This document shows positions 1-8,170 of a stretch of DNA of 64,000 nt, piece by piece (within the stretch, counting starts at the first letter, position 1; each line of letters begins with the position of its first letter). Position numbers and translations under genes: made by a program. Origin of the DNA: an uncultured Fibrobacter sp. (GTDB lineage Bacteria > Fibrobacterota > Fibrobacteria > Fibrobacterales > Fibrobacteraceae). The DNA is taken from assembly GCA_934699585.1 (NCBI GenBank), contig CAKUWY010000014.1, positions 26,361 through 90,360 on the forward strand. Direction: 5' to 3'. The notes beneath the pieces were generated by a model, which did no database searches, had not been told where the DNA came from, and was given only the letters and a program-made list of their open reading frames with translations.

Positions 1-1269
1 GAAATGAATGACAAGGAAATCCGTTTAAGAGCTTTGTTACGACAGGCTAGCAATCATGGGAAAAGAACGGATAGACCGAATTTGTTTTATCCGCTGTTGT
101 TTGATAAAGAAACGGGACGATTTATTGGGCATGGCGATGTTCCGCCTTTAGAATATGATAGGCATCAATATGAAGCTCCGAAAGGGACGGTTGCGATGTG
201 GCCTATTGGTGCAAATGGGACTGAATTAACTTGGAATTTACAACCATCAACATTGATGGAAAAGAATAAAAATCATTTTCTTAGTTTTGGAAAGTGGGAT
301 GGAGAAAAACGAACTGGCTACTATTTGTCTGAGGGACAAGAAGAAAATTTTAGAAAAGGATTGTATGATATCCTTGGTTTAGATAATGATGGGGCGTATA
401 TTCTAAAAATAAAGGAAACTTTGCAAAAGGATGTTCGACCACTAACGATATGGAATCAAAAATATCATTCGGCAAGTGATTACGGAACAACATTGTTGAA
501 TTCCTTATTCCATGATAGACGTTTCTCTTTTCCTAAATCTCTTTATGCTGTTCACGATACAATTCGTTTCTTCGTTGCTAACAAACCAAATGCCTTAATC
601 GTTGACTTTTTCGCAGGCTCTGGCACGACGCTTCATGCCGTCAATTTACTCAACGCAGAAGATGGCGGCAATCGCCGCTGCATCATGGTCACCAATAACG
701 AAGTCTCTGCCGACGAAGCCAAGGAATTTCTCGAAAAGGGAATCCATCCCGGTGATGACGAGTGGAATGCAAAGGGCATCGCACGCTACGTTACCTGGCC
801 ACGTACCGTTTGTTCCATTGAAGGCCATGATGTAAACGGCAACCCGCTTCAGGGGAAGTATCTTGGTTCTGACCTTGAAATGTCCACCGGTTTCAAGGCA
901 AATGCGGCATTTTTCCATTTGGGTTTCTTGGACAAGAATGCAGTGGCAATTGGTAGGCAGTTCAAGGAACTGCTTCCGCTATTGTGGATGAAAGCGAGTG
1001 CCATCGGCCCGTGCCCAAAACTCCCCATGAATAAGCCCTTGCCGGAATACATTATTCTCCCCGAAAACCGCTTTGCCGTTCTGATTGATGAGAATGCATT
1101 CCATCCGTTCTCCAAGGAACTTGCAAAGGTTCCCGAAATTGACGTCGCCTATATCGTCACCGATTCTGAACGCGGATACCGGCAGATGATTTCCAAATTG
1201 AACATTGAAACTACCTTCCAGCTCTATCGCGACTATTTGGATAACTTCCGCATCAACAAGGTTCGTTAA
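1..1269 (+). CDS. mod: Type III restriction-modification DNA methyltransferase (Mod), C-terminal part
   Basis: The reading frame is open at the left edge (codon GAA at 1, then ATG at 4), so this is the 3' part of a longer gene. About 200 residues in lies the AdoMet-binding motif DFFAGSGTT, followed by RCIMVTNNE, typical of N6-adenine/N4-cytosine methyltransferases. In the beta-class order used by type III Mod proteins the catalytic DPPY motif comes before FxGxG, so it should lie outside the window. The C-terminal region after the motif fits the usual target-recognition and partner-contact half. The res gene starts 2 bp after the stop, so the two are almost certainly co-transcribed. Mod modifies one strand of an asymmetric site and supplies sequence recognition to Res. 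The missing N-terminus prevents any statement on activity or specificity. Confidence 0.85.
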   Translation, partial: EMNDKEIRLRALLRQASNHGKRTDRPNLFYPLLFDKETGRFIGHGDVPPLEYDRHQYEAPKGTVAMWPIGANGTELTWNLQPSTLMEKNKNHFLSFGKWDGEKRTGYYLSEGQEENFRKGLYDILGLDNDGAYILKIKETLQKDVRPLTIWNQKYHSASDYGTTLLNSLFHDRRFSFPKSLYAVHDTIRFFVANKPNALIVDFFAGSGTTLHAVNLLNAEDGGNRRCIMVTNNEVSADEAKEFLEKGIHPGDDEWNAKGIARYVTWPRTVCSIEGHDVNGNPLQGKYLGSDLEMSTGFKANAAFFHLGFLDKNAVAIGRQFKELLPLLWMKASAIGPCPKLPMNKPLPEYIILPENRFAVLIDENAFHPFSKELAKVPEIDVAYIVTDSERGYRQMISKLNIETTFQLYRDYLDNFRINKVR

Positions 1270-1271
1270 TT

Positions 1272-4052
1272 ATGAAAGTAGAAATTTTCTCATTCCAGAA
1301 AGAAGCTGTTGAAAACCTGCGCATGTGGGTCTATGAATCTCAGGGAGCATTTCGCCGTACGCATGTTCCGCAGGTTATCTCGTTTACCGCTCCTACCGGG
1401 GCCGGTAAGACTATTGTCATGGCATCGCTTATCGAAGAAATCTTCAATGGCGATGAATCTCACGCCGATGAGCGCGATGCCGTATTTGTGTGGCTGTCCG
1501 ACTCCCCGGAATTGAATCTGCAATCCAAGGAAAAAATTGACCTCAAGGCAGACCGGATTAGGCTCGGTCAGTGTGTAGTGATTGAAGACGAATCTTTTGA
1601 TAGGGAAGAACTAGAAGATGGTCATGTGTATTTCTTGAATACGCAGAAATTGGGCAAGTCTTCCAATTTGACCAAGCATTCTGACGGCAGGCAATACACT
1701 ATCTGGGAAACGCTTCAGAATACGATTGTGAACAAGCCCGACCGCCTATATTTTATTATTGACGAAGCGCATCGCGGTGCTTCCGGGAATGCTGCCGCTA
1801 CGGCAACGACCATCATGCAAAAGTTCATCAAGGGTAGTCCCGAAAATAGGCTTTCTTCAATGCCGGTTGTTATTGGTATGTCGGCAACGCCGGAGCGGTT
1901 CAATGCCCTTGTCAAGGGGTACACAAATTCATCTATCCATAATGTGGTCGTAACGCCCGATGATGTTCGTAAGTCGGGTTTACTGAAGGATCGGATTATC
2001 ATTACGCATCCGGAAGACGACAAGGTAACCAACGAGATGAGCATCTTACAGGCTGCCGTTGACGAATGGCAGCACAAGTGTGCCCACTGGCACCAGTATC
2101 TTGTGGAACAGCATTATGCTGTCTTTAATCCGGTTCTTGTTATACAGGTTCTGGATGGAACTGCAGGCAAGGTTTCCGAGACTCCGCTGGAAGATTATCT
2201 TCGCAAAATCGAGGAACGCGTCGGCTGCACATTCGATGCCGGCGAAGTGGTGCAGACATTTGATACCAAATCTGCAATCGATGTTGGCGGATACCAGATG
2301 CAGTACATAGAACCGTCAAGAATTGCAGAAACAAAGAATGTCAAGGTTGTATTCTTTAAGCAGAATTTGAGCACAGGTTGGGACTGTCCCCGTGCAGAAA
2401 CCATGATGTCTGTCCGCCGTGCAAAAGATTCTACGCATATCGCGCAGTTGCTTGGCCGTATGGTCCGTACACCCACCCAACAGCGGATTCAGGTAGATGA
2501 TTCGTTGAATGATGTCCATTTGTATTTGCCGTATTTTGATTCTGAAACGGTCAAGGCTGTTGTAAAGGATTTGCAGGACCGTGAAGGCGGTGAACTCCCT
2601 ACCGAAATTGAATCTGAAAGATTCGATGACGGCCCTGCACAAATACTGCAAATCAAGCCCAAACGTATTGTGCAGAAACCTGTGGTAACACCTGTTGTAA
2701 TTGAAGAAAAATCTTCTCCGAAACAGCCTGCTGCTCCGGAAGTGAAAACTCCTGTACATGAAACATTTGTAAAGGAATCTATCGTTGAATATAATGCCGC
2801 AAAAGATAATCCTACAAAGGAAAAGGCTATAGAGACGACTAGTAAAAAAGAGGAATTCGTCTTTGTCCCGGTTGAAGAGGAAGTTGTCCTAGAAGATGGT
2901 ATCGATCGCGAGTCCGTCGTCAAATTCATTAATGATTCGGAATTTGATACATTCGACGTCCGTTCCGTCCGTATCAGTAAAAATCATGTTTCGTCACTGT
3001 TTGCCTTGGTTCAGGTTCTGGTAATGACGGATATATGGCGTGATGGGTTGCGGACAGTCAAAACGGAAATTGTGGACTTGATTCGTGATTATGCCGATGG
3101 ACTCCGCAAGTTCGGGAAATATGAACAACTTTCCAAGGACATCACCGAATTCAAGTTGTCGTCTGAAATATTCGACGTGTATGGAATTTCCATTCAAGAC
3201 GAAGTTCAAGGCTCAATTGCGACAGCGCAGTCTGATATAGATCGAATCTTTAAACTTGCTGATAAAAAACTAGGTGAAACAGGAATCGGAAACTTCTATA
3301 TCACCAGTTCGTCCAAGACAGATGCCGATTGGGAAAATCCGGAATTCAAGGTGGATGTCATCTTGTTTGCGGCCGACAGCGAATGCCTGCGAAAGTTGGA
3401 TGACTACGCGTCCAAGCGATTCAATGAAATTGATGATGCTTATCGCCGTAAGGTGAACTTGCTCAAGGGCGCCGATGAAAAATTCAAGAAGGAATACAAC
3501 GATATCGTTAGTAATTCTGCCGAGGTCACCAAGCATGTATTCGGTTTGCCGGAAACGATTATGGGCACAGACCGTGATGGCGAAAAGTTTGAAAAGCATC
3601 TTTTCGTCGATGATCATGGTTTTGCAAAATTTAAATTGAATAATTGGGAAAAGAAAACCCTTGCTGAGGAATTTGCTCGCGAAGATTTTGTTACATGGTA
3701 TAGAAATCCTCCTCGGAAATCATTCTCGCTCGCAATTCCGTATGAAAAGGATAATCAGATAAAGGCGATGTATCCGGACTTTATTATCGTGCGCAAGGAT
3801 GGTGATTCTTACGTGGCGGATATGTTGGAGCCGCACAACCCTGAACTGGGCGATAATCTAGGCAAGGCGAAGGCGTTTGCAAAGTACGCCGAAGAATGCG
3901 CCTTGTTCGGGAGAATCCAGCTCATTCGTGTGAACGGAGAGCATGTAAAACGACTGGAATTTACCAAGCGCGATATTCGCGAAAGGGTTATGCTTTGCAA
4001 TAATCTTGAAGACCTAAACCGAGTCTTCAGTGATTGCGCCGTGGAAGAGTAG
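1272..4052 (+). CDS. res: Type III restriction enzyme, helicase/endonuclease subunit (Res)
   Basis: This 926-aa protein has superfamily 2 helicase motifs: Walker A APTGAGKT at residues 40-47, DEAH at 164-167, SAT at 204-206 and the arginine motif QLLGRMVR at 392-399. A low-complexity E/K/P-rich linker lies around 460-540. Near the C-terminus YPDFII (834-839) is followed by ADMLEPH (849-855), which I read as the PD-(D/E)xK-like nuclease region of type III Res subunits; the usual lysine is not at its expected place, so the nuclease may be a divergent variant. Length fits Res proteins. With Mod it forms the ATP-dependent restriction complex that cleaves between head-to-head unmodified sites. ATG follows the mod stop after 2 bp. 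Function is strongly supported; current restriction activity is not provable from sequence. Confidence 0.87.
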   Translation: MKVEIFSFQKEAVENLRMWVYESQGAFRRTHVPQVISFTAPTGAGKTIVMASLIEEIFNGDESHADERDAVFVWLSDSPELNLQSKEKIDLKADRIRLGQCVVIEDESFDREELEDGHVYFLNTQKLGKSSNLTKHSDGRQYTIWETLQNTIVNKPDRLYFIIDEAHRGASGNAAATATTIMQKFIKGSPENRLSSMPVVIGMSATPERFNALVKGYTNSSIHNVVVTPDDVRKSGLLKDRIIITHPEDDKVTNEMSILQAAVDEWQHKCAHWHQYLVEQHYAVFNPVLVIQVLDGTAGKVSETPLEDYLRKIEERVGCTFDAGEVVQTFDTKSAIDVGGYQMQYIEPSRIAETKNVKVVFFKQNLSTGWDCPRAETMMSVRRAKDSTHIAQLLGRMVRTPTQQRIQVDDSLNDVHLYLPYFDSETVKAVVKDLQDREGGELPTEIESERFDDGPAQILQIKPKRIVQKPVVTPVVIEEKSSPKQPAAPEVKTPVHETFVKESIVEYNAAKDNPTKEKAIETTSKKEEFVFVPVEEEVVLEDGIDRESVVKFINDSEFDTFDVRSVRISKNHVSSLFALVQVLVMTDIWRDGLRTVKTEIVDLIRDYADGLRKFGKYEQLSKDITEFKLSSEIFDVYGISIQDEVQGSIATAQSDIDRIFKLADKKLGETGIGNFYITSSSKTDADWENPEFKVDVILFAADSECLRKLDDYASKRFNEIDDAYRRKVNLLKGADEKFKKEYNDIVSNSAEVTKHVFGLPETIMGTDRDGEKFEKHLFVDDHGFAKFKLNNWEKKTLAEEFAREDFVTWYRNPPRKSFSLAIPYEKDNQIKAMYPDFIIVRKDGDSYVADMLEPHNPELGDNLGKAKAFAKYAEECALFGRIQLIRVNGEHVKRLEFTKRDIRERVMLCNNLEDLNRVFSDCAVEE

Positions 4053-4079
4053 ACGAGTGGAACTCTCACGAGTTCGCAT

Positions 4080-4502
4080 TTATTCCTTGTCAACAAACGC
4101 TGAACAGGGGGCAACTTCAAGGTCCTTTTCCCATTTGCGACTTTCAAACCATTTTCGCTGTCGGGTGGTATACTTGTTTAATGCGTATACATACGCCCAT
4201 TCCGCCTCATCCATAAAACAACACAGCCATGAATAATCCCAGAATTCATAAAATGGTCTAAGTCTGTAGATAAATTGCCTTTTGATGCAGGGAACAATTG
4301 TCGTGTCCCGAACAAGGACATCAGCTGGAATCTCTTCTGAGTGCATGATAAAATGCGGATGCCGTTGATCCACATCCCCACTTACTACATAATGTTCTCC
4401 CCTCTCTTCGTTTTCCCAGCACGAATATCCCATTCCCATGGGAACCCACAGGAACAGGAATACTGCGCTTAGAAACTTACATGTCCGGCAAGAACCAATC
4501 AT
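4080..4502 (-). CDS. Unrecognised exported protein, 140 aa
   Basis: I do not recognise this family. The N-terminus has positively charged and Cys residues followed by a hydrophobic stretch (about residues 9-26), consistent with a signal peptide or membrane anchor. The rest is rich in aromatic residues (W, Y, F) with several cysteines, including a Cys-Cys pair. Its start lies 26 bp inside the 3' end of the upstream gene on the same strand (4477-5202), suggesting translational coupling. It converges on the res gene with a gap of only 27 bp. The pair sits beside a type III restriction locus, so a defence-associated role is possible, but that is context only. An alternative start 21 codons downstream would remove most of the hydrophobic segment. 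Confidence 0.55.
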   Translation of the reverse strand: MIGSCRTCKFLSAVFLFLWVPMGMGYSCWENEERGEHYVVSGDVDQRHPHFIMHSEEIPADVLVRDTTIVPCIKRQFIYRLRPFYEFWDYSWLCCFMDEAEWAYVYALNKYTTRQRKWFESRKWEKDLEVAPCSAFVDKE

Positions 4503-5202
4503 ATATACTCAACCAATCATCATCAAGTGGGATGTTTGTATAATATAGATTCTGTTCTTTCTCGTAACGGTCTAGCTTTTGGTCAAGATCGTTGATTAGA
4601 CGTCCCAATATTTGGCGTCGTGTATTGTAGTAGTTGATTCCATGTCCTACAAAAGGCAAGGGAAGTTGCTTCATGGGGCTGTCAAGCCAATTTTTTAAGG
4701 AGTCTGTTAAAAATTGGAGATGATCTGGGTCATTTGGAATTTTGAAAAAATGATGATCTCTCATGTCATTGTACGTCTTGGTAGCGTAGATGTAGGCTAT
4801 ATTGTATGGGATAGAGTGGCTTACCATGTGTTTGTATTCATGTCGTCTTATATATGGTAACATTTTGTGGTTGAAAGGATTTAGGAACATTCGCATGGAA
4901 TTGTTTTTGTAGTCGGTTAACTTTAATTTAGGGTCCCAAATCAGCATGAAATCTTGTACTGGAAGGCTTTTGACGATGTCTGATGCTTTAATCATATTAA
5001 CGGAAGCCGTCTTGCTCCAGTTGAACATAGAACCTCCGTTTGGATGTTCTTGGGGCGAGAGCACATAGTGCTCTGTGTATCTTGGTGGAACGAACTCAAT
5101 AGAATACCGCTGCTTGAGTTTTTGTGCGAATTGGTTGTTGATTCCATCAATGGAAGATGGATAACTAAAGCGATAATAGGGAATTGGAAAGATATTAGGC
5201 AT
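4477..5202 (-). CDS. Unrecognised protein with an HExxH-like motif, 241 aa
   Basis: I chose the ATG at 5202 because AGAAGG lies a few bases upstream on the - strand; the frame also extends to 5247 without a better ribosome site. I do not recognise the family. The product has no signal peptide, is rich in Tyr, Asn, Asp and Lys, and contains RRHEYKHMVSH near the middle. HEYKH matches the HExxH zinc-peptidase pattern, but the five-residue pattern is common by chance and the usual hydrophobic neighbours are missing. The gene overlaps the following secreted-protein gene by 26 bp, so the two are likely a unit. Local AT-richness and the position beside a restriction locus suggest accessory DNA. Confidence 0.6.
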   Translation of the reverse strand: MPNIFPIPYYRFSYPSSIDGINNQFAQKLKQRYSIEFVPPRYTEHYVLSPQEHPNGGSMFNWSKTASVNMIKASDIVKSLPVQDFMLIWDPKLKLTDYKNNSMRMFLNPFNHKMLPYIRRHEYKHMVSHSIPYNIAYIYATKTYNDMRDHHFFKIPNDPDHLQFLTDSLKNWLDSPMKQLPLPFVGHGINYYNTRRQILGRLINDLDQKLDRYEKEQNLYYTNIPLDDDWLSIYDWFLPDM

Positions 5203-5251
5203 TTTAACCTTCTTTTGTTTAAGTTTTTGTTTTGGGAGCAAAAACACCCCT

Positions 5252-5391
5252 GGGCGAACAACTGCTCCGGTTATTCGCCTTATATGGGGTGGTCAAAGCG
5301 CTGGGATATTTCTAATTTGAGTTTGCTTGAGCCTCAAATAGAGATGTCTCAGCGAGCCGTGGTGCTACGTCAATAGCACTGCGGCTTTTTT
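5252..5391 (+). ncRNA. Candidate small RNA with three hairpins and terminator
   Basis: Three helices follow one another: GGCGAA (5253-5258) with TTCGCC (5274-5279); ATTTGAG (5315-5321) with CTCAAAT (5333-5339); and the 13-bp terminator helix 5355-5386. The terminator points in the + direction, but no + strand gene ends upstream: the nearest gene is on the - strand and starts at 5202. A + strand transcript that begins after 5202 and ends here would explain it. I see no match to 6S, SRP, tmRNA or RNase P RNA. The 5' end is unknown and I cannot identify a promoter with confidence. Confidence 0.35.
5355..5391 (+). terminator. Rho-independent terminator
   Basis: A 13-bp stem (5355-5367 with 5374-5386, two G-U wobbles) closes a 6-nt loop CGTCAA and runs into six T residues (5386-5391). 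It has no protein-coding gene upstream on its strand. Confidence 0.65.
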
Positions 5392-5729
5392 GATGACCGT
5401 TTGGTGTTGTCAAATATAGCAACTTTGGAATAGTTGTCAATTTCTGTCAATAAAAATTCGAGTGTTTTCGACACGTTTTTGGGGCGAATTAAAATTGCTA
5501 ATGCCGCATTTGGACGAACCAAGATACACTTGGGCGCAAGGACGACATCACGCCTTTTGCTATGGTGTGTGGGTTGTTTGTTTTTATTATCTGAATAATA
5601 TCAATCACCTCTTGACAATCGTCATCCAGTAATCTATATTTCTTAGTGCTCAAGTGTACACTTATGCACTTTGGGCGACAAACAATAAAGCCCCGTCTTT
5701 TTATGCTTGTAGGCGGAGAGGAGAGAAAG

Positions 5730-6287
5730 ATGAAGAATGGCGTAAGCGCTGGTGGTGTCGGCATTTGGCTTGATGAAATTGTCCCTTGCCTCAAAGATAC
5801 CGAGACTGGGGAAATCAAGGAAACGGTGGTGTTCAGGATTGAAAGCAGGTCTTTCCTGAAGAAATTCAACGAAAAGAATGGGTGGGAAATTAATTGGATC
5901 AAAATTCCCAAAGAGGTTGAGGTCTTTGCCCTTGCTTTGAAGGAAAATAATGAAATTCAAGGGCTTGTCGGAGTGAGAAATGATGTGGATGTAAAAGCGG
6001 CGTATATTCATTGGGTTTGTACTGCTCCGCAAAATAACAAACATGCTTTTGGTAAGCAAAAATTCGTCGGTGTTGGTGGTCATCTATTTGCTATAGCTGC
6101 TGACCGATCTATTGCATGGGGGTATGATGGGTTTATTCACGGTTTTGCCCTTAACAAAGAGCTGTTAAATCACTATATTGAAGTTCTAGGAGCGACTTAT
6201 TTGGGTGCTATGCATCCATATCAATTTGCTTTTAATAGAGTGGCATCGCAAAAACTTCTGGAGGTCTATACCTATGAATGGAATTAG
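5730..6287 (+). CDS. GNAT-like acetyltransferase domain protein, 185 aa
   Basis: The ATG at 5730 follows a good ribosome site (GGAGAGGAG, about 5714-5723); the frame itself opens further upstream. The product has alternating strands and helices with VGGHLFAIAADRSIAWGYDG, which resembles the acetyl-CoA-binding strand-turn-helix of GNAT folds, and a C-terminal GAMHPYQFAFN segment. I assign only the fold, with moderate confidence; substrate is unknown. The last eight codons and the stop lie inside the duplicated cassette that encodes the downstream 63-aa protein (start 6274, 14-bp overlap), so the natural C-terminus may have been remodelled when the cassette arrived. The context (small partner gene, nearby XRE regulator) recalls toxin-antitoxin modules, some of which use GNAT toxins, but that is inference. 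Confidence 0.6.
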   Translation: MKNGVSAGGVGIWLDEIVPCLKDTETGEIKETVVFRIESRSFLKKFNEKNGWEINWIKIPKEVEVFALALKENNEIQGLVGVRNDVDVKAAYIHWVCTAPQNNKHAFGKQKFVGVGGHLFAIAADRSIAWGYDGFIHGFALNKELLNHYIEVLGATYLGAMHPYQFAFNRVASQKLLEVYTYEWN

Positions 6288-6465
6288 AAAGCCCGCTGTT
6301 ATTTTGGCGGATTCCATGGAAGAGTACTTGGCTCCTCCAGACCCCTATAAAAATCCTCCTAAAGGCAAGTTGAACTTGCTGGAATTAGGGCGATATGCCG
6401 AGCGTGTGGGAAAGGAATTTGATGAGCTGACTGCCGAAGAAATCCTGCTGTTCAAGATTCCTTAA
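6261..6465 (+). repeat. Cassette copy 1 (paired with 7859-8063)
   Basis: This 205-bp stretch and 7859-8063 have equal length. Their 13 bases before the start codon (GAGGTCTATACCT plus A) and about the first 40 coding bases are nearly identical, and the similarity continues through both reading frames to the stop codon. The shared part begins exactly at the ribosome-binding site, so the cassette carries its own translation signal. Confidence 0.8.
6274..6465 (+). CDS. 63-aa small protein, cassette copy 1
   Basis: ATG at 6274 follows GGAGG (6260-6264). The protein starts MNGIRKPAVILADSMEEY and ends in DELTAEEILLFKIP; it is soluble with a predicted helical C-terminal half. It shares 49 of 63 residues with the protein at 7872-8063. 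The C-terminal helix pattern (RYAERVGKEFDELTAEEI) recalls small proteins seen near toxin-antitoxin genes, but I cannot name a family. It overlaps the end of the GNAT-like gene by 14 bp and is followed by a terminator, so the two form a short operon. Role unknown; a partner or antidote function is one hypothesis. Confidence 0.75.
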   Translation: MNGIRKPAVILADSMEEYLAPPDPYKNPPKGKLNLLELGRYAERVGKEFDELTAEEILLFKIP

Positions 6466-6530
6466 TTGACTTTGTAAAATTTTCTTCCCCCTCTTGCCAA
6501 TTTTTTAGATATTAGGTACATTAATCCTCA

Positions 6531-6570
6531 GCGCGTCATTCCGTAGAAAGGAATGATGCGCCTTTGTTTT
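6531..6570 (+). terminator. Rho-independent terminator of the GNAT/63-aa operon
   Basis: A 12-bp stem GCGCGTCATTCC (6531-6542) pairs with GGAATGATGCGC (6550-6561), with one G-U wobble and loop GTAGAAA, followed by CTTTGTTTTA. It lies 65 bp after the 63-aa gene and before dinD. Confidence 0.7.
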
Positions 6571-6630
6571 ATTTGGCTTTGCCATATTGCAAGGGCGTTC
6601 CTAGTAGAAACAACAAACACAGGAGGCCCT

Positions 6631-7470
6631 ATGGCGAAAAAAGAAGTTGTCACTTATTCTCAGCAGACGTTCGAGAAAATCAAGCACATTGATGAAAATG
6701 GAGCCGAGTTCTGGTATGCGAGGGAACTGCAGACGGCTTTGGAATATACAGAATGGAGAAATTTTGAAAAGAGCGTAAAACGTGCAAAGGAAGCATGCGC
6801 GGCAAGCGGTTTTGTTGAAACAGATCATTTTGTTGACGTCAACAAAATGATAAATCTCGCCAAAGGGGCCAAGCGTGAAGTCGCCGATATGAAGCTTTCC
6901 CGTTATGCTTGTTACTTGATTGTAATGAACGGGGATCCCCGTAAAGAAGTGATTGCCCTCGGACAAACGTATTTTGCCGTTAAAACTAGGCAAAAGGAAA
7001 TTTTGGACGCAACAGCTCAGCTTTCAGAAGATGAAAAACGCTTGGCCATTCGCGATGAAGTTACGATTCGTAACAAGTTCCTTGCCAGTTCCGCAAAAGC
7101 AGCAGGTGTCGAAACGCCTGTGGATTACGCCGTATTCCAAAACCGTGGTTACCAAGGCCTTTATAACGGCTTGGGAATGAAAGATATCCACAAGCGCAAA
7201 GGGCTCAAGAAGAACCAGCAGATATTGGACCATATGGGCGCTACGGAACTTGCGGCAAACCTGTTCCGTATCACGCAGACGGATGATAAACTCCGTCGTG
7301 AAAACATCAAGGGAAAGGAATTGGCAAATGAAACCCATTTTGCTGTTGGCAAGAAAGTCCGTCAGACTATCGCCGAACTCGGCGGAACAATGCCGGAAAA
7401 CCTTCCCACTCCCAAGGTTAGCGTTAAAAAGTTAAAGCAGAAGCGCAAGAAAGCCATTGCGGAGAAATAA
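6631..7470 (+). CDS. dinD: DinD-like DNA-damage-inducible protein
   Basis: The start at 6631 is set by AGGAGG at 6621-6626; an in-frame upstream ATG at 6553 falls in the preceding terminator. The 279-aa product resembles DinD of E. coli in length (274 aa) and in motifs: an N-terminal BRO/KilA-like segment ENGAEFWYARELQTALEY, a Y-C-Y-L-I-V-M-N-G-D-P block and the central FQNRGYQGLYNG. E. coli DinD is SOS-induced and has been reported to inhibit RecA filament activity. DNA binding is inferred from the BRO-like region. I do not see a clear LexA operator upstream. A basic tail (KKLKQKRKKAIAEK) closes the protein. The gene sits between the two cassette copies. Confidence 0.8.
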   Translation: MAKKEVVTYSQQTFEKIKHIDENGAEFWYARELQTALEYTEWRNFEKSVKRAKEACAASGFVETDHFVDVNKMINLAKGAKREVADMKLSRYACYLIVMNGDPRKEVIALGQTYFAVKTRQKEILDATAQLSEDEKRLAIRDEVTIRNKFLASSAKAAGVETPVDYAVFQNRGYQGLYNGLGMKDIHKRKGLKKNQQILDHMGATELAANLFRITQTDDKLRRENIKGKELANETHFAVGKKVRQTIAELGGTMPENLPTPKVSVKKLKQKRKKAIAEK

Positions 7471-7541
7471 CAAACTTTGACAAGAGACAATAGCGAAAAG
7501 ATTAAAGAAATGCAGCTAAAAGGAGGCTAAAATTACCCGTT

Positions 7542-7847
7542 ATGAAGGAAAATATTGACAACTTGTCAAAAATTGAGAAAAAACGCCACGATATGGAAGA
7601 GGAGTCGATCGCACTCGAAAGCACCAATTGGTACAAGAAGATGTCTGGGTCGATGACTCCTGGCAAGGCAATCCGTGCCGACCGTGGGCTCCGTGGATGG
7701 ACGCAAAACGTCCTTGCGCAAAAACTCGGCATTTCCATACAGAACCTTTCTGCCATGGAACACGACCGCCGCCCAGTATCCAAAAAGATGGCGGCAAAAC
7801 TGTCCCAAGTTTTCGGCGTCCCTCCCGAAACATATTTCAAGTTCTGA
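7542..7847 (+). CDS. XRE-family helix-turn-helix regulator, 101 aa
   Basis: The C-terminal half holds a Cro/C1-type HTH (about residues 43-92): GWTQNVLAQKLGISIQNLS followed by MEHDRRPVSKKMAAKLSQVF. The N-terminal 35 residues are charged and could mediate partner contact. ATG at 7542 is the only plausible start; AGGAGG at 7521-7526 is about 15 bases away, further than normal, so expression may be low. The stop is 24 bp before the second 63-aa gene, so the two are probably co-transcribed. HTH proteins of this size often act as antitoxins or autoregulators; here the partner would be the 63-aa protein or the DinD homologue. That is inference. Confidence 0.8.
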   Translation: MKENIDNLSKIEKKRHDMEEESIALESTNWYKKMSGSMTPGKAIRADRGLRGWTQNVLAQKLGISIQNLSAMEHDRRPVSKKMAAKLSQVFGVPPETYFKF

Positions 7848-7858
7848 TTTTTAAAGGA

Positions 7859-8063
7859 GAGGTCTATACCTATGAGTGGAATTAGAAAGCCCGCGGTAAT
7901 TCTGGCGGACTCCATGGAAGAATATATGGCAACGCCGGATCCGTATAAAAACCCTCCTAAAAGCAAATTGCATATTCAAAAACTTGTGCAATATGCTGAA
8001 CGTGTCGGAAAGAAAATCGAAGAACTGACCGCTGAAGAAATCCTGCAGTTCAAGATTCCTTAA
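7859..8063 (+). repeat. Cassette copy 2 (paired with 6261-6465)
   Basis: Same 205-bp length and same phase as copy 1, offset by 1598 bp, with the ribosome site GAGG nine bases from ATG in both. In this copy the bases upstream of ATG are non-coding, while in copy 1 they form the last codons of the GNAT-like gene. Confidence 0.8.
7872..8063 (+). CDS. 63-aa small protein, cassette copy 2
   Basis: The protein begins MSGIRKPAVILADSMEEYMA and ends EELTAEEILQFKIP. It differs from copy 1 at 14 positions; the differences cluster in the region after residue 30 and at the helix faces, while the first 18 residues are nearly unchanged. This suggests the N-terminal segment has a conserved contact and the C-terminal helix has diverged, as if to suit different partners. 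It follows the XRE gene and ends before a strong terminator. Function unknown. Confidence 0.75.
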   Translation: MSGIRKPAVILADSMEEYMATPDPYKNPPKSKLHIQKLVQYAERVGKKIEELTAEEILQFKIP

Positions 8064-8121
8064 TTTGAACATGCACAAAGAAAGAATTCGAGGCTTAAAT
8101 TCTATAAGTTTTATTTATGCT

Positions 8122-8149
8122 AAAAAGGGCAGGCGTTGCCTGCCTTTTT
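8122..8149. terminator. Bidirectional terminator
   Basis: GGCAGGC (8128-8134) pairs with GCCTGCC (8138-8144) around loop GTT, flanked by five A and five T residues. It closes the dinD/XRE/63-aa cluster. Confidence 0.8.
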
Positions 8150-8170
8150 AATTGATTGGCTTGAAAAAAG

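Larger units (their letters stand above)
5203..5729. other. Gene-free interval between divergent transcription units
   Basis: No convincing protein-coding gene lies here. The left part (5252-5391) can fold into successive hairpins ending in a strong + strand terminator and is listed as a candidate small RNA. The remainder (5392-5729) is AT-rich leader for the GNAT-like gene at 5730 and, on the other strand, for the gene starting at 5202. A 110-aa + strand frame over 5044-5376 mostly lies antisense to the 5202 gene and is not credible. Confidence 0.6.

Noticed and set aside
4060..4075. Terminator GAACTC-TCAC-GAGTTC after res
   Set aside because: A 6-bp perfect stem is present but no T-tract follows on either strand.
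5044..5376. 110-aa + strand gene
   Set aside because: Mostly antisense to the gene starting at 5202; its end falls inside a terminator stem.
6466..6630. LexA operator upstream of dinD
   Set aside because: I looked for an SOS-type palindrome because DinD is SOS-induced in E. coli, but only the terminator palindrome is present.
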